Below are positions 1-8,003 of a DNA stretch of 17,575 nt, in pieces. Positions within the stretch are counted from its first letter, which is position 1. Each line of letters starts with the position of its first letter. The stretch spans positions 1 through 17,575 of the forward strand of contig JAUQXG010000308.1 in NCBI GenBank assembly GCA_030834765.1, given 5' to 3'. A program made the position numbers and the translations under genes. The notes below the pieces were generated by a model. It ran no database searches. It was given only the letters and a program-made list of their open reading frames with translations, and had not been told where the DNA came from. The DNA is from Lutispora sp. GTDB lineage: Bacteria; Bacillota; Clostridia; Lutisporales; Lutisporaceae.

Positions 1-1100
1 TAGAAGCATTAAATAATGCATTGAATTCTGCGACTATAGGTACAGATGGCAAAAAACAGGTAGTTATACCGATTATAGCGGTAAAAGGAGCAAAGGCATA
101 TGAGTTGACTTTACCACCAAGATTTTTAGCATCAGGAGATGGATCGGTTATTCAAGTACAGACTGAATTAGGAACTATATCAATGCCAAGCAATATGTTC
201 TCATCGATAGATTTGGCAGGATTGGGTTCTAATGTAGTAATAAGAATTGAATTAGCAGATAATAAATCCACCTCTTCAGGTATAAAGGCTTTAATTGGAG
301 ATAGGCCGTTATATGATATCAGTTTTAGAAGCAATGGGGTCAACAAAGGATGGAGTAATCCAAATGCCCCAATGACAATATCTTTGAACTACAAAGCTAC
401 AGCGGAGGAATTGAATAATCCTGATAATATTGTAATTTGGTATATTGATGAAGCTAAAAATACTTATGTTACTGTAGCGAATTCTAAATATGACTCTGTA
501 ATAGGAAAGATACACTTTGATACTACTCATTTAAGCAAATATGCAGTTTCTTATGTAAGGAATGATATGACTGATCTAAATGGGTTTACATGGGCAACGA
601 AGCAGATAAATGCTGTAGTAGCAAAAGAAATTTTAAGACCTGCTACAAAGACAAATTATGATCCAAAGACAAACATTACAAGAGCAGACTTTTTATATGG
701 ATTGATAAGAGCATTAGGATTGTCAGCTAAAACTGATAGTAACTTTGATGATGTAAATACAAATCATTATTACTATAATGAAATTGCAGTTGCAAAGAAA
801 CTTGGAATTACAATCGGAGCAGGAGGCAATAAGCTTAACCCTGATGCAGCAATAACAAGGCAAGACATGATGACTATGATAAATCGTGCATTAGATGCAG
901 CAAAGAAAAATAAAGCTGAAAGCACAACTGACTTAAGTAAATTTGCAGACAATGAAAAGATTGCAGCGTATGCACATGATAGTGTTTCTAAGGTGGTAGC
1001 CGAGGGAATTATCACAGGCGACGGAAAGAATATCAATCCTTTGGCAAATACAACCAGAGCAGAAGCTGCTGTAGTGTTATACAGACTTTTAAACAAGTAA
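1..1100 (+). CDS. SLH-domain cell-surface protein, C-terminal part (5' end outside window)
   Basis: The reading frame is open from the first complete codon (position 3) and enters the window without a start. The TTG at 21 is an internal leucine codon, since no ribosome site precedes it and the frame continues upstream. The C-terminal third holds three SLH repeats at about nt 585-725, 744-899 and 936-1091. Their TRAD, TRQD and TRAE signatures are at the usual place, and only the third keeps the classic TRAE. SLH repeats bind the pyruvylated secondary cell-wall polymer and anchor secreted proteins outside the cell. Before them lies a beta-rich module of about 180 residues ending in TTHLSKYAVSYV. 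This resembles the 'FTTxHFSxYAV' module that often precedes SLH repeats in clostridial surface proteins. The signal peptide and any enzymatic N-terminus are not visible, so it could be an S-layer protein or an SLH-anchored enzyme. The SLH call is firm and the specific role is unknown. Confidence 0.93.
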   Translation, partial: EALNNALNSATIGTDGKKQVVIPIIAVKGAKAYELTLPPRFLASGDGSVIQVQTELGTISMPSNMFSSIDLAGLGSNVVIRIELADNKSTSSGIKALIGDRPLYDISFRSNGVNKGWSNPNAPMTISLNYKATAEELNNPDNIVIWYIDEAKNTYVTVANSKYDSVIGKIHFDTTHLSKYAVSYVRNDMTDLNGFTWATKQINAVVAKEILRPATKTNYDPKTNITRADFLYGLIRALGLSAKTDSNFDDVNTNHYYYNEIAVAKKLGITIGAGGNKLNPDAAITRQDMMTMINRALDAAKKNKAESTTDLSKFADNEKIAAYAHDSVSKVVAEGIITGDGKNINPLANTTRAEAAVVLYRLLNK

Positions 1101-1112
1101 AAATAGAATATC

Positions 1113-1141
1113 AAATGGGAACATTTCATATGTTCCCATTT
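1113..1141 (+). terminator. Hairpin terminator after the SLH gene
   Basis: A perfect 12-bp stem (1113-1124 with 1130-1141) encloses a 5-nt loop, 12 nt after the SLH stop codon. The right arm ends in TTT and runs into GTTTCG, so the U-tract is short and interrupted. Placement and stem strength still fit an intrinsic terminator separating the SLH gene from the operon at 1273. Confidence 0.8.
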
Positions 1142-1182
1142 GTTTCGCTTAATAATTATTCACATATAAAAATTCTCTGGAA

Positions 1183-1200
1183 GAGCGAACTAATTCGCTC
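1183..1200. repeat. Inverted repeat just upstream of the operon promoter
   Basis: Arms GAGCGAA (1183-1189) and TTCGCTC (1194-1200) are separated by CTAA and end 6 nt before the putative -35 box at 1207. It could be a protein-binding operator or a second, weak terminator stem. The hexamer TTCGCT also occurs at 1144-1149 right after the first terminator, so 1184-1189 could pair with either copy. The function is not determined. Confidence 0.45.
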
Positions 1201-1206
1201 AATTAA

Positions 1207-1235
1207 TTGCAAAACCCTTCTAAATGTTATATTAT
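1207..1235 (+). promoter_or_regulatory. Candidate sigma-A promoter for the glycan-assembly operon
   Basis: TTGCAA (1207-1212) and TATTAT (1230-1235) are separated by 17 nt, matching 4 of 6 and 5 of 6 consensus bases. An overlapping alternative -10 is TATATT (1228-1233) preceded by TGT, an extended -10 arrangement. The site lies between the terminator and the first gene. It would give a leader of only about 30 nt before the ATG at 1273. Confidence 0.5.
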
Positions 1236-1272
1236 AAATATTGTAGAATAAACTAGAATAGGAAGTGTGCAG

Positions 1273-3741
1273 ATGGGAAAAGCGACAAAAACTATTAAAA
1301 GTGGAAATCTAAATAGCTTAAACAAATATATGAAATATATACTATTAGCACTAATATCAGTTTTTATAATAGTTATACCCTTTTACAGAGGTCTTTACTT
1401 TAGAGAAAACTATATACCTGCCATAATCTTTATATCGTTATTATACTCTGCACATATGGTGTACAAGCTTATACATAAAGACTATAAAATAATTGACACC
1501 TATATGGATGTTGCAGTTATACTTATTCCTATAGCTTATCTGATATCCTTCTTTTTTGGTGTAAATGCAAAGGATGGATTAGATGCAGTATTAATATATT
1601 CTAGCTATTTTATGATATACAGAATAGCTTCTGATTTATCAAGAAATGATGAAAAAATAAAGAACATGCTATTAAATGTTATTATAGCAAGTACTTTTAT
1701 CACAGCTATTACTTCAATACTTGCAGCATCGGGACTAATATCGCTAAATGGTGTTATTGTAGGAAATAGGATATATGGTCTATATCAATACACTAACACT
1801 ACCGCATCAGTATTGACAGTAGGTATTATCCTTTCTATAAATTCACTCATTAACACTATGGATATAAGATTAAAGCTTATATACCAAGTGGTATTAATAA
1901 CGCTTTTAAGCACGTTTATATTCATATTATCTCGCGGTGCCTTTCTTGCTCTTGGAGCAGTATTACTTTTGAATTTTTTAGTTATAAGTGCCAAACTTAA
2001 GCTTAGCTTTATAACAAGTATTTTCATAACACTAGCAGCTAATGTCTTATTTGTCTATAGATTTTTTACCAACGATCAAGCAGAGTTTTCTCATATTATG
2101 ACCAACTACATTCTGAGTCTCGCTATATGCCTTGCACTCACTATGTTTTTCCATATTTTACTTAAAAGACTTTTTGAGAATATAAATGAGAAAAGGATAA
2201 ATATCATCCTTATTGTATTACTCCTCACTTTTATTGGTGGCATAGCCTTTGTGATTTCGGTAAAAGAGCCTATAGAATATAGAGTGGAGCATAAAAAAGG
2301 AGAAAAAGAATCATGGAAGAATCAGAATTTTCATATAAAAAATATTGAAAAGGAAACTGATTATGCTCTTGAGCTTAATATAAAATCCTCTTTGGAAAAT
2401 ACAAATAACTATGGGATAATAATAAGAAGCTATAATATCAAGGATGAGTTTAAAGAATTATTTAAAGAATTTAACTCTACAGGAGACAGCTTTAAAAATA
2501 AGAAAATAAATTTTACTACTCTAGAGGATACTGATAGACTACTGTTTCTTCTATATAATTACGAAGCTGACAGCTATACTGTTTATAAGGATATTATTTT
2601 AACAGATTCTCTTGGCAATGTTGTAAAAGAGCAGGAGCGCTTCAAATACATACCAGATGTTATAGCCAATAGGTTGTCTGACATAAATTTAGAAACACAA
2701 AACGCTTCCTTAAGGATTACATTTGCCAAAGATGGAATAAGAATATTCAAAGATAATATGCTTATAGGAGCTGGTGGCGGTGCATGGAAAAATCTTTATC
2801 GCCAATATCAATCAATGCCATATAACTCAATAGAAACTCATAACTTCTTTATCCAATATGCTACTGAAGTAGGTTTAATCGGATTGCTTGCTTTAGCCGC
2901 TTTGTTGATTCAGGTCCTGATAGGTTTTATAAAATGCATAAGAAGCAAGTCAAGCTATTTATCCGTATATTTAGCTGTGCTTTTAATATTCATGCATTCA
3001 ACAATAGATTTCAACCTATCCCTGGCGGCGGTGGCATATATTCTATGGTTGCTTATAGGGATACTAAACACACATAGCAGTATAAAACAGATATCCTTAT
3101 CACAAAAAAAATGGGCACACATTGTTTTAATGGCTATCTCCATATTTATAGTAGTTGTTTCTTTTTCTATAAATTATGGCATTAGGATAGGAAACAGTGC
3201 AGCAAAGCTTTCAAATACAGATGTGGATAAATCAGTTCAGCTATATGAGAAAGCAATGAAAGCCGATAAATACAATAGCGATTATAGGGTTGATTATGCT
3301 CAGATAATGCAAAATAAGTTTAAAGATTCAAGTGATTCTAAGTGTTTCGTAAAAATGCTAAATCAGATAGAGCTAGTCGAAAAATATGAACCTTATAATC
3401 ATAAATATACACCAATACTTATAAACTTACTGGTTTCAAATGGTAAGTTGGATGAGGCAGTAGCCATGGCAGACAATAAATTAAAAAATGAACCTATGCT
3501 TGCTCAATCCTATATAATTAAAGTAGATCTAAACTACGAAATCGCAAGGTACTTCTTCCAAAGTAATGAGCATGAGAAATCTATACCTTATCTTAACAAT
3601 ATGATAAAGGCAAAAGAAGAATATGATGCGATAAATAGCAAATTATCTAAACCAATAGCACTGCCAAAAGACTATGATATGAAAACAGATTTGGTTCAAA
3701 ATTGGATAGAGCAAGCTAATAGGATTATGAATAGAAAATAA
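1273..3741 (+). CDS. O-antigen ligase/polymerase-family membrane protein with TPR-like C-terminal tail
   Basis: Members of this family transfer or polymerise undecaprenyl-linked glycans on the outer face of the membrane. I place the start at ATG 1273 because AGGAAG (1260-1265) is 7 nt before it; the GTG at 1267 is too close to that site. The 822-residue product has many membrane helices over about residues 20-330, including ILSRGAFLALG (218-228). A large external loop follows, then IGAGGGAW (498-505) and ETHNFFIQ (521-528). His523 is a likely catalytic counterpart of the WaaL/Wzy loop histidine (inferred from the pattern). More helices run to about residue 632, followed by a soluble TPR-like tail (about 645-820) starting with VDKSVQLYEKAMKAD. 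The protein is longer than a typical Wzy or WaaL of about 400 residues. The extra length is in the loop (about 335-460) and the tail. TPR-bearing members include proposed O-oligosaccharyltransferases of S-layer glycosylation such as WsfB. Ligase, polymerase and protein-glycosylation roles all remain possible. Confidence 0.85.
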   Translation: MGKATKTIKSGNLNSLNKYMKYILLALISVFIIVIPFYRGLYFRENYIPAIIFISLLYSAHMVYKLIHKDYKIIDTYMDVAVILIPIAYLISFFFGVNAKDGLDAVLIYSSYFMIYRIASDLSRNDEKIKNMLLNVIIASTFITAITSILAASGLISLNGVIVGNRIYGLYQYTNTTASVLTVGIILSINSLINTMDIRLKLIYQVVLITLLSTFIFILSRGAFLALGAVLLLNFLVISAKLKLSFITSIFITLAANVLFVYRFFTNDQAEFSHIMTNYILSLAICLALTMFFHILLKRLFENINEKRINIILIVLLLTFIGGIAFVISVKEPIEYRVEHKKGEKESWKNQNFHIKNIEKETDYALELNIKSSLENTNNYGIIIRSYNIKDEFKELFKEFNSTGDSFKNKKINFTTLEDTDRLLFLLYNYEADSYTVYKDIILTDSLGNVVKEQERFKYIPDVIANRLSDINLETQNASLRITFAKDGIRIFKDNMLIGAGGGAWKNLYRQYQSMPYNSIETHNFFIQYATEVGLIGLLALAALLIQVLIGFIKCIRSKSSYLSVYLAVLLIFMHSTIDFNLSLAAVAYILWLLIGILNTHSSIKQISLSQKKWAHIVLMAISIFIVVVSFSINYGIRIGNSAAKLSNTDVDKSVQLYEKAMKADKYNSDYRVDYAQIMQNKFKDSSDSKCFVKMLNQIELVEKYEPYNHKYTPILINLLVSNGKLDEAVAMADNKLKNEPMLAQSYIIKVDLNYEIARYFFQSNEHEKSIPYLNNMIKAKEEYDAINSKLSKPIALPKDYDMKTDLVQNWIEQANRIMNRK

Positions 3742-3762
3742 CATATGATTGGAGAGCAACAG

Positions 3763-5058
3763 ATGGAAGAGATTACTCTACGAGAATTAATAGAGATATT
3801 GTTAAAACAAAAAAAACTAATTGTAATTATAGCGATAATTACAATTGTGGCATCAGGCGTATTTAGCTTTGTAGTGTTGGAGCCTATATACGAGGCAAAA
3901 GCAATACTTATGGCATCCAATATCCCGAAAAATCAAACAACAGCTTCAGATGCTAACGGGGTAGAGGAATTATTGGATAAAATGGGACAATATCCTCAAA
4001 TGTCTATAGAGACCTACAAGGAACAAATAAATAATGCTCATATACTAGACCAAACTATAAAAGAGTTGAATTTGGATAAAAAAGATATAAATAGAGTTCA
4101 ATTAAAAAATATGATTACTTTAGGCACTATAAAGGATACAAATCTGATAACTATAATTATAAAAAATACTGACAAAAAAATAGCAACAGATATTGCAAAT
4201 ACAATAGCTAAAAAATTTACAATCTTTGTATCAGAAAGTGCAAAAGAGCAAGCAAATAAATCATCCATTTATATAAGGCAGCAAATGGATATAGAAAAGA
4301 AAAATTTAGATGATGCTTTGATAGAATATAAGGAGTACCTTTCACAACCAAAGGGACTTACCGAGTTGCAAAAGGAGATAGAGTCAAAGATTGAATTAGT
4401 AACACGATTCAAAACCGATTTAATCAATGCAGAAGTAGAAGTAGAAGCTTCAAAGGCAGCCATAGCAGCAGGGGAAAAAGAGTTAAGCAAAAGCTCAGAT
4501 AAAATAGTGTTAAAAAAAGCTTTAATAGACGATGCTTATATGACTGATTTATTCGAAGAAAAAATAAAAGATAGCGCTAGTACTTACAACCTGCAAATAG
4601 AAAGCGAAGAAGTAAATGAAGCATATTCTATCTTGAAGCAAAATATAGACATAATAAAACTAGAGCTAGCTAAAATACAATCTAAAAAAGTTAACCTCCA
4701 AAAGGAAATAACTTCAACACAGATTGATTTAGAGGGTTTACAGGCTAGCCTGGCTGAAAAAGAGTATGAGGACAATATAATCAAACAAAAGGTTAACTTT
4801 ACACAATCTACATATGAAGCTTTTCTAAAGAAATATGAGGAAACAAGAATACTAAAATCCTCAGATATAGGGGATTCGAGCATAATAGTTGTGTCACCTG
4901 CAGTAGAACCATTAGAACCAGTAGCACCAAAAAAAATGTTAAACATCGCTATAGCAGCAGTATTAGGACTCATGCTTGGAGTATTTGCAGCCTTTTTTAT
5001 GGAATACTGGAAGAGCAGTGGTAGTACAAAAAGTAAACCTAACATAAGCATTGAATAG
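3763..5058 (+). CDS. Wzz-type polysaccharide chain-length determinant / co-polymerase
   Basis: The protein controls glycan chain length together with a Wzy-type polymerase and sits in the membrane with a large external coiled coil. The start is ATG 3763 (MEEITLRELI), served by GGAGAG at 3751-3756; the in-frame ATG at 3745 lies before that site and has no ribosome site of its own. The 431 residues show a first membrane helix at about 19-38 and a Wzz-like segment after it (PIYEAKAILM, 41-50). A long Lys/Glu-rich coiled-coil region covers roughly 170-370. A proline-rich stretch PAVEPLEPVAPKK precedes a second helix at about 393-413. The tail after the second helix is about 18 residues, with no Walker motifs and no tyrosine cluster. 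The BY-kinase partner common in Firmicutes is therefore neither fused nor adjacent. It follows the ligase gene closely and fits the same operon. Confidence 0.9.
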   Translation: MEEITLRELIEILLKQKKLIVIIAIITIVASGVFSFVVLEPIYEAKAILMASNIPKNQTTASDANGVEELLDKMGQYPQMSIETYKEQINNAHILDQTIKELNLDKKDINRVQLKNMITLGTIKDTNLITIIIKNTDKKIATDIANTIAKKFTIFVSESAKEQANKSSIYIRQQMDIEKKNLDDALIEYKEYLSQPKGLTELQKEIESKIELVTRFKTDLINAEVEVEASKAAIAAGEKELSKSSDKIVLKKALIDDAYMTDLFEEKIKDSASTYNLQIESEEVNEAYSILKQNIDIIKLELAKIQSKKVNLQKEITSTQIDLEGLQASLAEKEYEDNIIKQKVNFTQSTYEAFLKKYEETRILKSSDIGDSSIIVVSPAVEPLEPVAPKKMLNIAIAAVLGLMLGVFAAFFMEYWKSSGSTKSKPNISIE

Positions 5059-5061
5059 ATT

Positions 5062-5068
5062 AGAGGTG
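5062..5068 (+). promoter_or_regulatory. Ribosome binding site that supports a TTG start
   Basis: AGAGGTG lies 7 nt before TTG 5076. The next in-frame ATG (about residue 24) would remove most of the first membrane helix of the dehydratase, so this site decides the start. Confidence 0.6.
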
Positions 5069-5075
5069 TGGACTT

Positions 5076-6926
5076 TTGAAAGCCTATGGACGAAAAGGGA
5101 TACTTATAATAAGTGATATATTGTTGGTCAATCTCGCTATATTTATGGCACTTTTATTAAGGTTTGATGGTAATATAATGCCCCAATATGAAGAAATATA
5201 TTTAAATACCTTTGCAATATTGACACTGATAAAAATTCTGATATACGGGGTAACGGGACTTTATAATAGTCTTTGGAGATACGCTAGCATTGACGAGCTA
5301 ATACAAGTATTTTTTGGCACTGCAATGGAAACCGCATTATGCTTTCTTTATGGACAGCTCTTTGATGTTAGGCTCCCACGATCTGTTTATATCATAGCAT
5401 GGTTTATTACCTTTATCTTTATTGGAGGTAGTAGACTCAGCTATAGAATAATGAGAAGATTTAATAATGTTCTGATAAACGACAAGGAAGTCAAATCAAA
5501 TATTATGGTCATAGGTGCAGGCGAAGCGGGCGCAATGGTTATAAAGGAATTGAAAAAGCATGGTGAGCTAAAAAGCATTCCAGCTGTCATAATTGACGAT
5601 GATGTGCATAAACAAAGATCCAACATTCATGGCGTGCCTGTTATGGGTGGCAGAGAGAAGATAAAAGAAGTAGCAATAAAAAAGGGTATAGATGAGATAA
5701 TAATCGCACTTCCGTCAATTCCTAAAAGTGAGTTAAAAAAAATAATTGATATATGTAAGGATACCAGATGTAAACTAAAAATACTTCCTGGAGTTTATGA
5801 AATAATAGATGAAAAAGTCAGTCTGAAAAAGATAAGAGATGTAAATATAGAGGATTTGCTTGGTCGGGACGAGGTACAGCTAAATACTAATGAAATAGCG
5901 ACATATATAGAGAATGAAACTGTTCTAATTACAGGAGGTGGAGGATCTATAGGATCAGAGCTGTGCAGACAACTAGCGAAGTTCAAGCCTCACAAACTGA
6001 TTATATTTGATATCTATGAAAATAATGCATATGATTTAGAAAATGAAATAAAAAGCTTATATAGAGATGGTTTAGAAATAATAGTTTTGATCGGCTCCGT
6101 AAGAGACAAGGAAAGACTAAAACATGTATTCTCAAAATATAAACCAGGTGTGGTATTCCATGCAGCAGCACACAAGCATGTACCGTTGATGGAGTTTAAT
6201 CCTGGAGAGGCGGTAAAAAATAATGTTTTTGGCACATTAAACATGGTACAATGTGCAGACGAATTTTTAGTAAAAAAATTTGTACTAATATCTACAGACA
6301 AAGCTGTAAATCCAACAAATATTATGGGGGCTACAAAGAGATTGGCAGAAATGATAGTGCAGACAATAGACAAGCGTAGCAAGACAGAGTTTGTGGCAGT
6401 GAGATTTGGCAATGTCCTTGGCAGCAATGGTAGTGTAATACCCCTTTTTAAAAAGCAAATTGCACAGGGCGGACCAGTTACTATAACACACCCTGAGGTT
6501 ACAAGATATTTTATGACTATACCTGAGGCAGCACAGCTCGTTATACAAGCAGGAGCTATGGCAAAGGGTGGAGAAATATTTATACTTGATATGGGGCAAT
6601 CAGTCAAGATAGTTGACCTAGCAAGAGATTTAATTAAACTATCAGGCTTTGAACCTGATATTGATATCAAGATAATATATACAGGGCTAAGACCAGGGGA
6701 AAAGCTTTATGAGGAGCTGTTACTTGATGAGGAGGGCATACAGAAAACAAAGCATGAGAATATCTTTGTAGGAAGACCCTTAGATTTAAGTTTTAGTGAA
6801 GTAATGCTTAGTATTAGAGCATTGCAAAACTCTCTTGATGATTATGATAGATTAAAAGAATGCATGAAAAGTATAGTCAGTACATATAAAGCAGTAGGAG
6901 ATGAAATTGCTGCATCAGGAGATTAA
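5076..6926 (+). CDS. Membrane-bound nucleotide-sugar 4,6-dehydratase, CapD/PglF/WbpM family
   Basis: The enzyme is expected to convert UDP-GlcNAc to a UDP-4-keto-6-deoxy-HexNAc, the precursor of sugars such as bacillosamine, QuiNAc or FucNAc. Four N-terminal membrane helices lie at about residues 8-28, 45-63, 80-97 and 104-123. A first Rossmann-like domain starts with VIGAGEAGAMV (145-155). The catalytic short-chain dehydrogenase domain starts with TGGGGSIGSE (286-295). The usual Tyr-xxx-Lys catalytic pair is replaced by MGATK (Met417, Lys421) after STDKAVNP (406-413). This replacement is known in the PglF/WbpM class and is not a defect. The length of 616 residues is normal. Translation starts at TTG 5076. 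It closes the assembly operon, and the decayed region follows. Its sequence does not tell which final sugar is made, because no dedicated aminotransferase or reductase is next to it. Confidence 0.92.
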   Translation: MKAYGRKGILIISDILLVNLAIFMALLLRFDGNIMPQYEEIYLNTFAILTLIKILIYGVTGLYNSLWRYASIDELIQVFFGTAMETALCFLYGQLFDVRLPRSVYIIAWFITFIFIGGSRLSYRIMRRFNNVLINDKEVKSNIMVIGAGEAGAMVIKELKKHGELKSIPAVIIDDDVHKQRSNIHGVPVMGGREKIKEVAIKKGIDEIIIALPSIPKSELKKIIDICKDTRCKLKILPGVYEIIDEKVSLKKIRDVNIEDLLGRDEVQLNTNEIATYIENETVLITGGGGSIGSELCRQLAKFKPHKLIIFDIYENNAYDLENEIKSLYRDGLEIIVLIGSVRDKERLKHVFSKYKPGVVFHAAAHKHVPLMEFNPGEAVKNNVFGTLNMVQCADEFLVKKFVLISTDKAVNPTNIMGATKRLAEMIVQTIDKRSKTEFVAVRFGNVLGSNGSVIPLFKKQIAQGGPVTITHPEVTRYFMTIPEAAQLVIQAGAMAKGGEIFILDMGQSVKIVDLARDLIKLSGFEPDIDIKIIYTGLRPGEKLYEELLLDEEGIQKTKHENIFVGRPLDLSFSEVMLSIRALQNSLDDYDRLKECMKSIVSTYKAVGDEIAASGD

Positions 6927-7353
6927 AGAAATTGGAATTGGGACAGCCTTCAGGACATGACCGTCTTGCAGGCATTAGTTCTATGGATACTGTGTGTGTT
7001 GGACTATAATAGCTAAATAGTGGATTTAGTTTAGTTAAGCTCATAGTAGTGACTGCCATTATGGCCATCTTGACTTCAATAGCAGTTCATTCTTTTGTTG
7101 GGTATGCGGAAAGAGCTAAGAAAGTGTAGATTATACAGAAGCGATACTTATGTAATATTTGTTAAATATGGTGAAAAAATTTACTTGTATAAAACTGATG
7201 AAGATGGAAGAGTCCTATTCCTGCGGCTTTAAAGTACAAAATTAGAAATGATATTATATATACAAGTGATTGAATGATAATGTTAAAGTAAGTGCTCTGT
7301 GTAGATATAGAGTTAAGAGTAGAAGTATTTAGAATCAATGGAGAGGTAGAGAT
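6927..7353. other. Gene-free spacer of about 430 nt made of gene debris
   Basis: No intact gene is visible here. The middle part is a decayed prepilin gene (separate entry). From 6927 to about 7012 I see only short open stretches with stops in all forward frames and no recognisable protein. From 7273 to 7329 one forward frame is open for 19 codons up to a TAG at 7330, and may continue the same broken gene. AGGAG-type sites appear only just before 7354. I found no clear terminator or insertion-sequence end. Confidence 0.6.
7013..7273 (+). pseudogene. Decayed type IV prepilin-like gene
   Basis: Frame 7013-7126 reads LNSGFSLVKLIVVTAIMAIL and continues through SFVGYAERAKKV to a TAG at 7127. This is the hallmark of class III prepilins: Gly-Phe at the peptidase site, then an about 20-residue hydrophobic helix, then a polar YAERAKK stretch. 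Two changes look like decay: the conserved Glu at mature position 5 is Lys, and the usual Pro after the helix is His. Stops (TAA, TAG) directly precede the leader and there is no start codon. The coding sense then continues in another frame at 7122-7229 (with VKYGEKIYLYKTDEDG) and returns to the first frame at about 7214-7270, which implies at least two indels. No pilus assembly genes are nearby, so this is a remnant rather than part of a pilus operon. Confidence 0.75.
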
Positions 7354-7983
7354 ATGGTTTATTTGAAAATTAAGAGGTTAATAGATATTGTGCTTTCTTT
7401 ATTAGGAATCATTATTTTTTCTCCGGTATTTTTAGTTTTAATAATCGCCATTAAGCTTGACTCCGAAGGTCCAGTGCTCTTTAAGCAGAAAAGGGTAGGG
7501 ATTCATAAGAGTCATTTTAATATATTAAAATTCCGTACCATGCGGATTGATACGCCGAAGGATACGCCAACACATCTTTTAGAGAATCCAGATCGGTGGA
7601 TTACAAGGGTTGGTAAGTTCCTAAGGAAAACAAGCTTAGACGAGTTACCGCAGATTATTAATATCTTGAAGGGTGAGATGAGCATTATTGGGCCAAGGCC
7701 AGCGTTGTGGAATCAATATCATCTAATTGAGGAGAGAGATAAATATGGTTCTAATGATGTACCACCTGGTCTGACTGGATGGGCACAGATTAATGGTAGG
7801 GATGAGCTTCCCCTTGAGAAGAAAGCAAAGCTGGATGGAGAGTACGTTGAAAAGATGAGGTTTAGTTTTGATGTAGAGATATTCTTTAAGACAGTGTTTA
7901 GTGTGCTTAGGAGTGAGGGAGTTAAAGAAGGCGCTGAAAGAAATACTACTGAGATAACAGCGACTAATGAGAGGAGTTCATAA
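7354..7983 (+). CDS. Initiating sugar-phosphate transferase (PglC/WcaJ-type, bacterial sugar transferase family)
   Basis: The enzyme transfers a sugar phosphate from a UDP-sugar to undecaprenyl phosphate, the first committed step of a lipid-linked glycan. It has the short monotopic form (209 residues), like PglC. One hydrophobic re-entrant helix lies at about 12-34, followed by KFRTM (59-63), the catalytic Asp-Glu pair in TSLDELPQ (Asp96-Glu97), GPRP (113-116) and PGLTGWAQINGR. The start ATG 7354 has GGAGAGG at 7340-7346 with 7 nt spacing. Residues after about 190 are a polar tail not needed by the family. It is the first intact gene after the decayed region. Given the membrane dehydratase upstream, its donor could be UDP-diNAcBac or another UDP-HexNAc; this is inference. 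Confidence 0.93.
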   Translation: MVYLKIKRLIDIVLSLLGIIIFSPVFLVLIIAIKLDSEGPVLFKQKRVGIHKSHFNILKFRTMRIDTPKDTPTHLLENPDRWITRVGKFLRKTSLDELPQIINILKGEMSIIGPRPALWNQYHLIEERDKYGSNDVPPGLTGWAQINGRDELPLEKKAKLDGEYVEKMRFSFDVEIFFKTVFSVLRSEGVKEGAERNTTEITATNERSS

Positions 7984-8003
7984 AGTCTGTGAGGGAAGAA
8001 GAA

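Noticed and set aside
1267..1272. GTG start for the ligase gene
   Set aside because: Only about 1 nt separates it from AGGAAG; ATG 1273 has the proper distance.
3745..3762. ATG 3745 as start of the Wzz gene
   Set aside because: No ribosome site precedes it, and GGAGAG lies downstream of it, matching ATG 3763.
4584..5051. A 155-codon minus-strand frame inside the Wzz gene
   Set aside because: It lies fully within a recognised gene and shows no domain; it is a shadow of the coding pattern.
6014..6670. A 218-codon open frame on the minus strand inside the dehydratase gene
   Set aside because: It is the mirror of a strongly conserved coding region; the plus strand has clear family motifs, while the minus frame has none.
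6927..7353. Insertion sequence or transposase remnant
   Set aside because: No terminal inverted repeats, target duplications or transposase motifs could be seen; the readable parts resemble a pilin.
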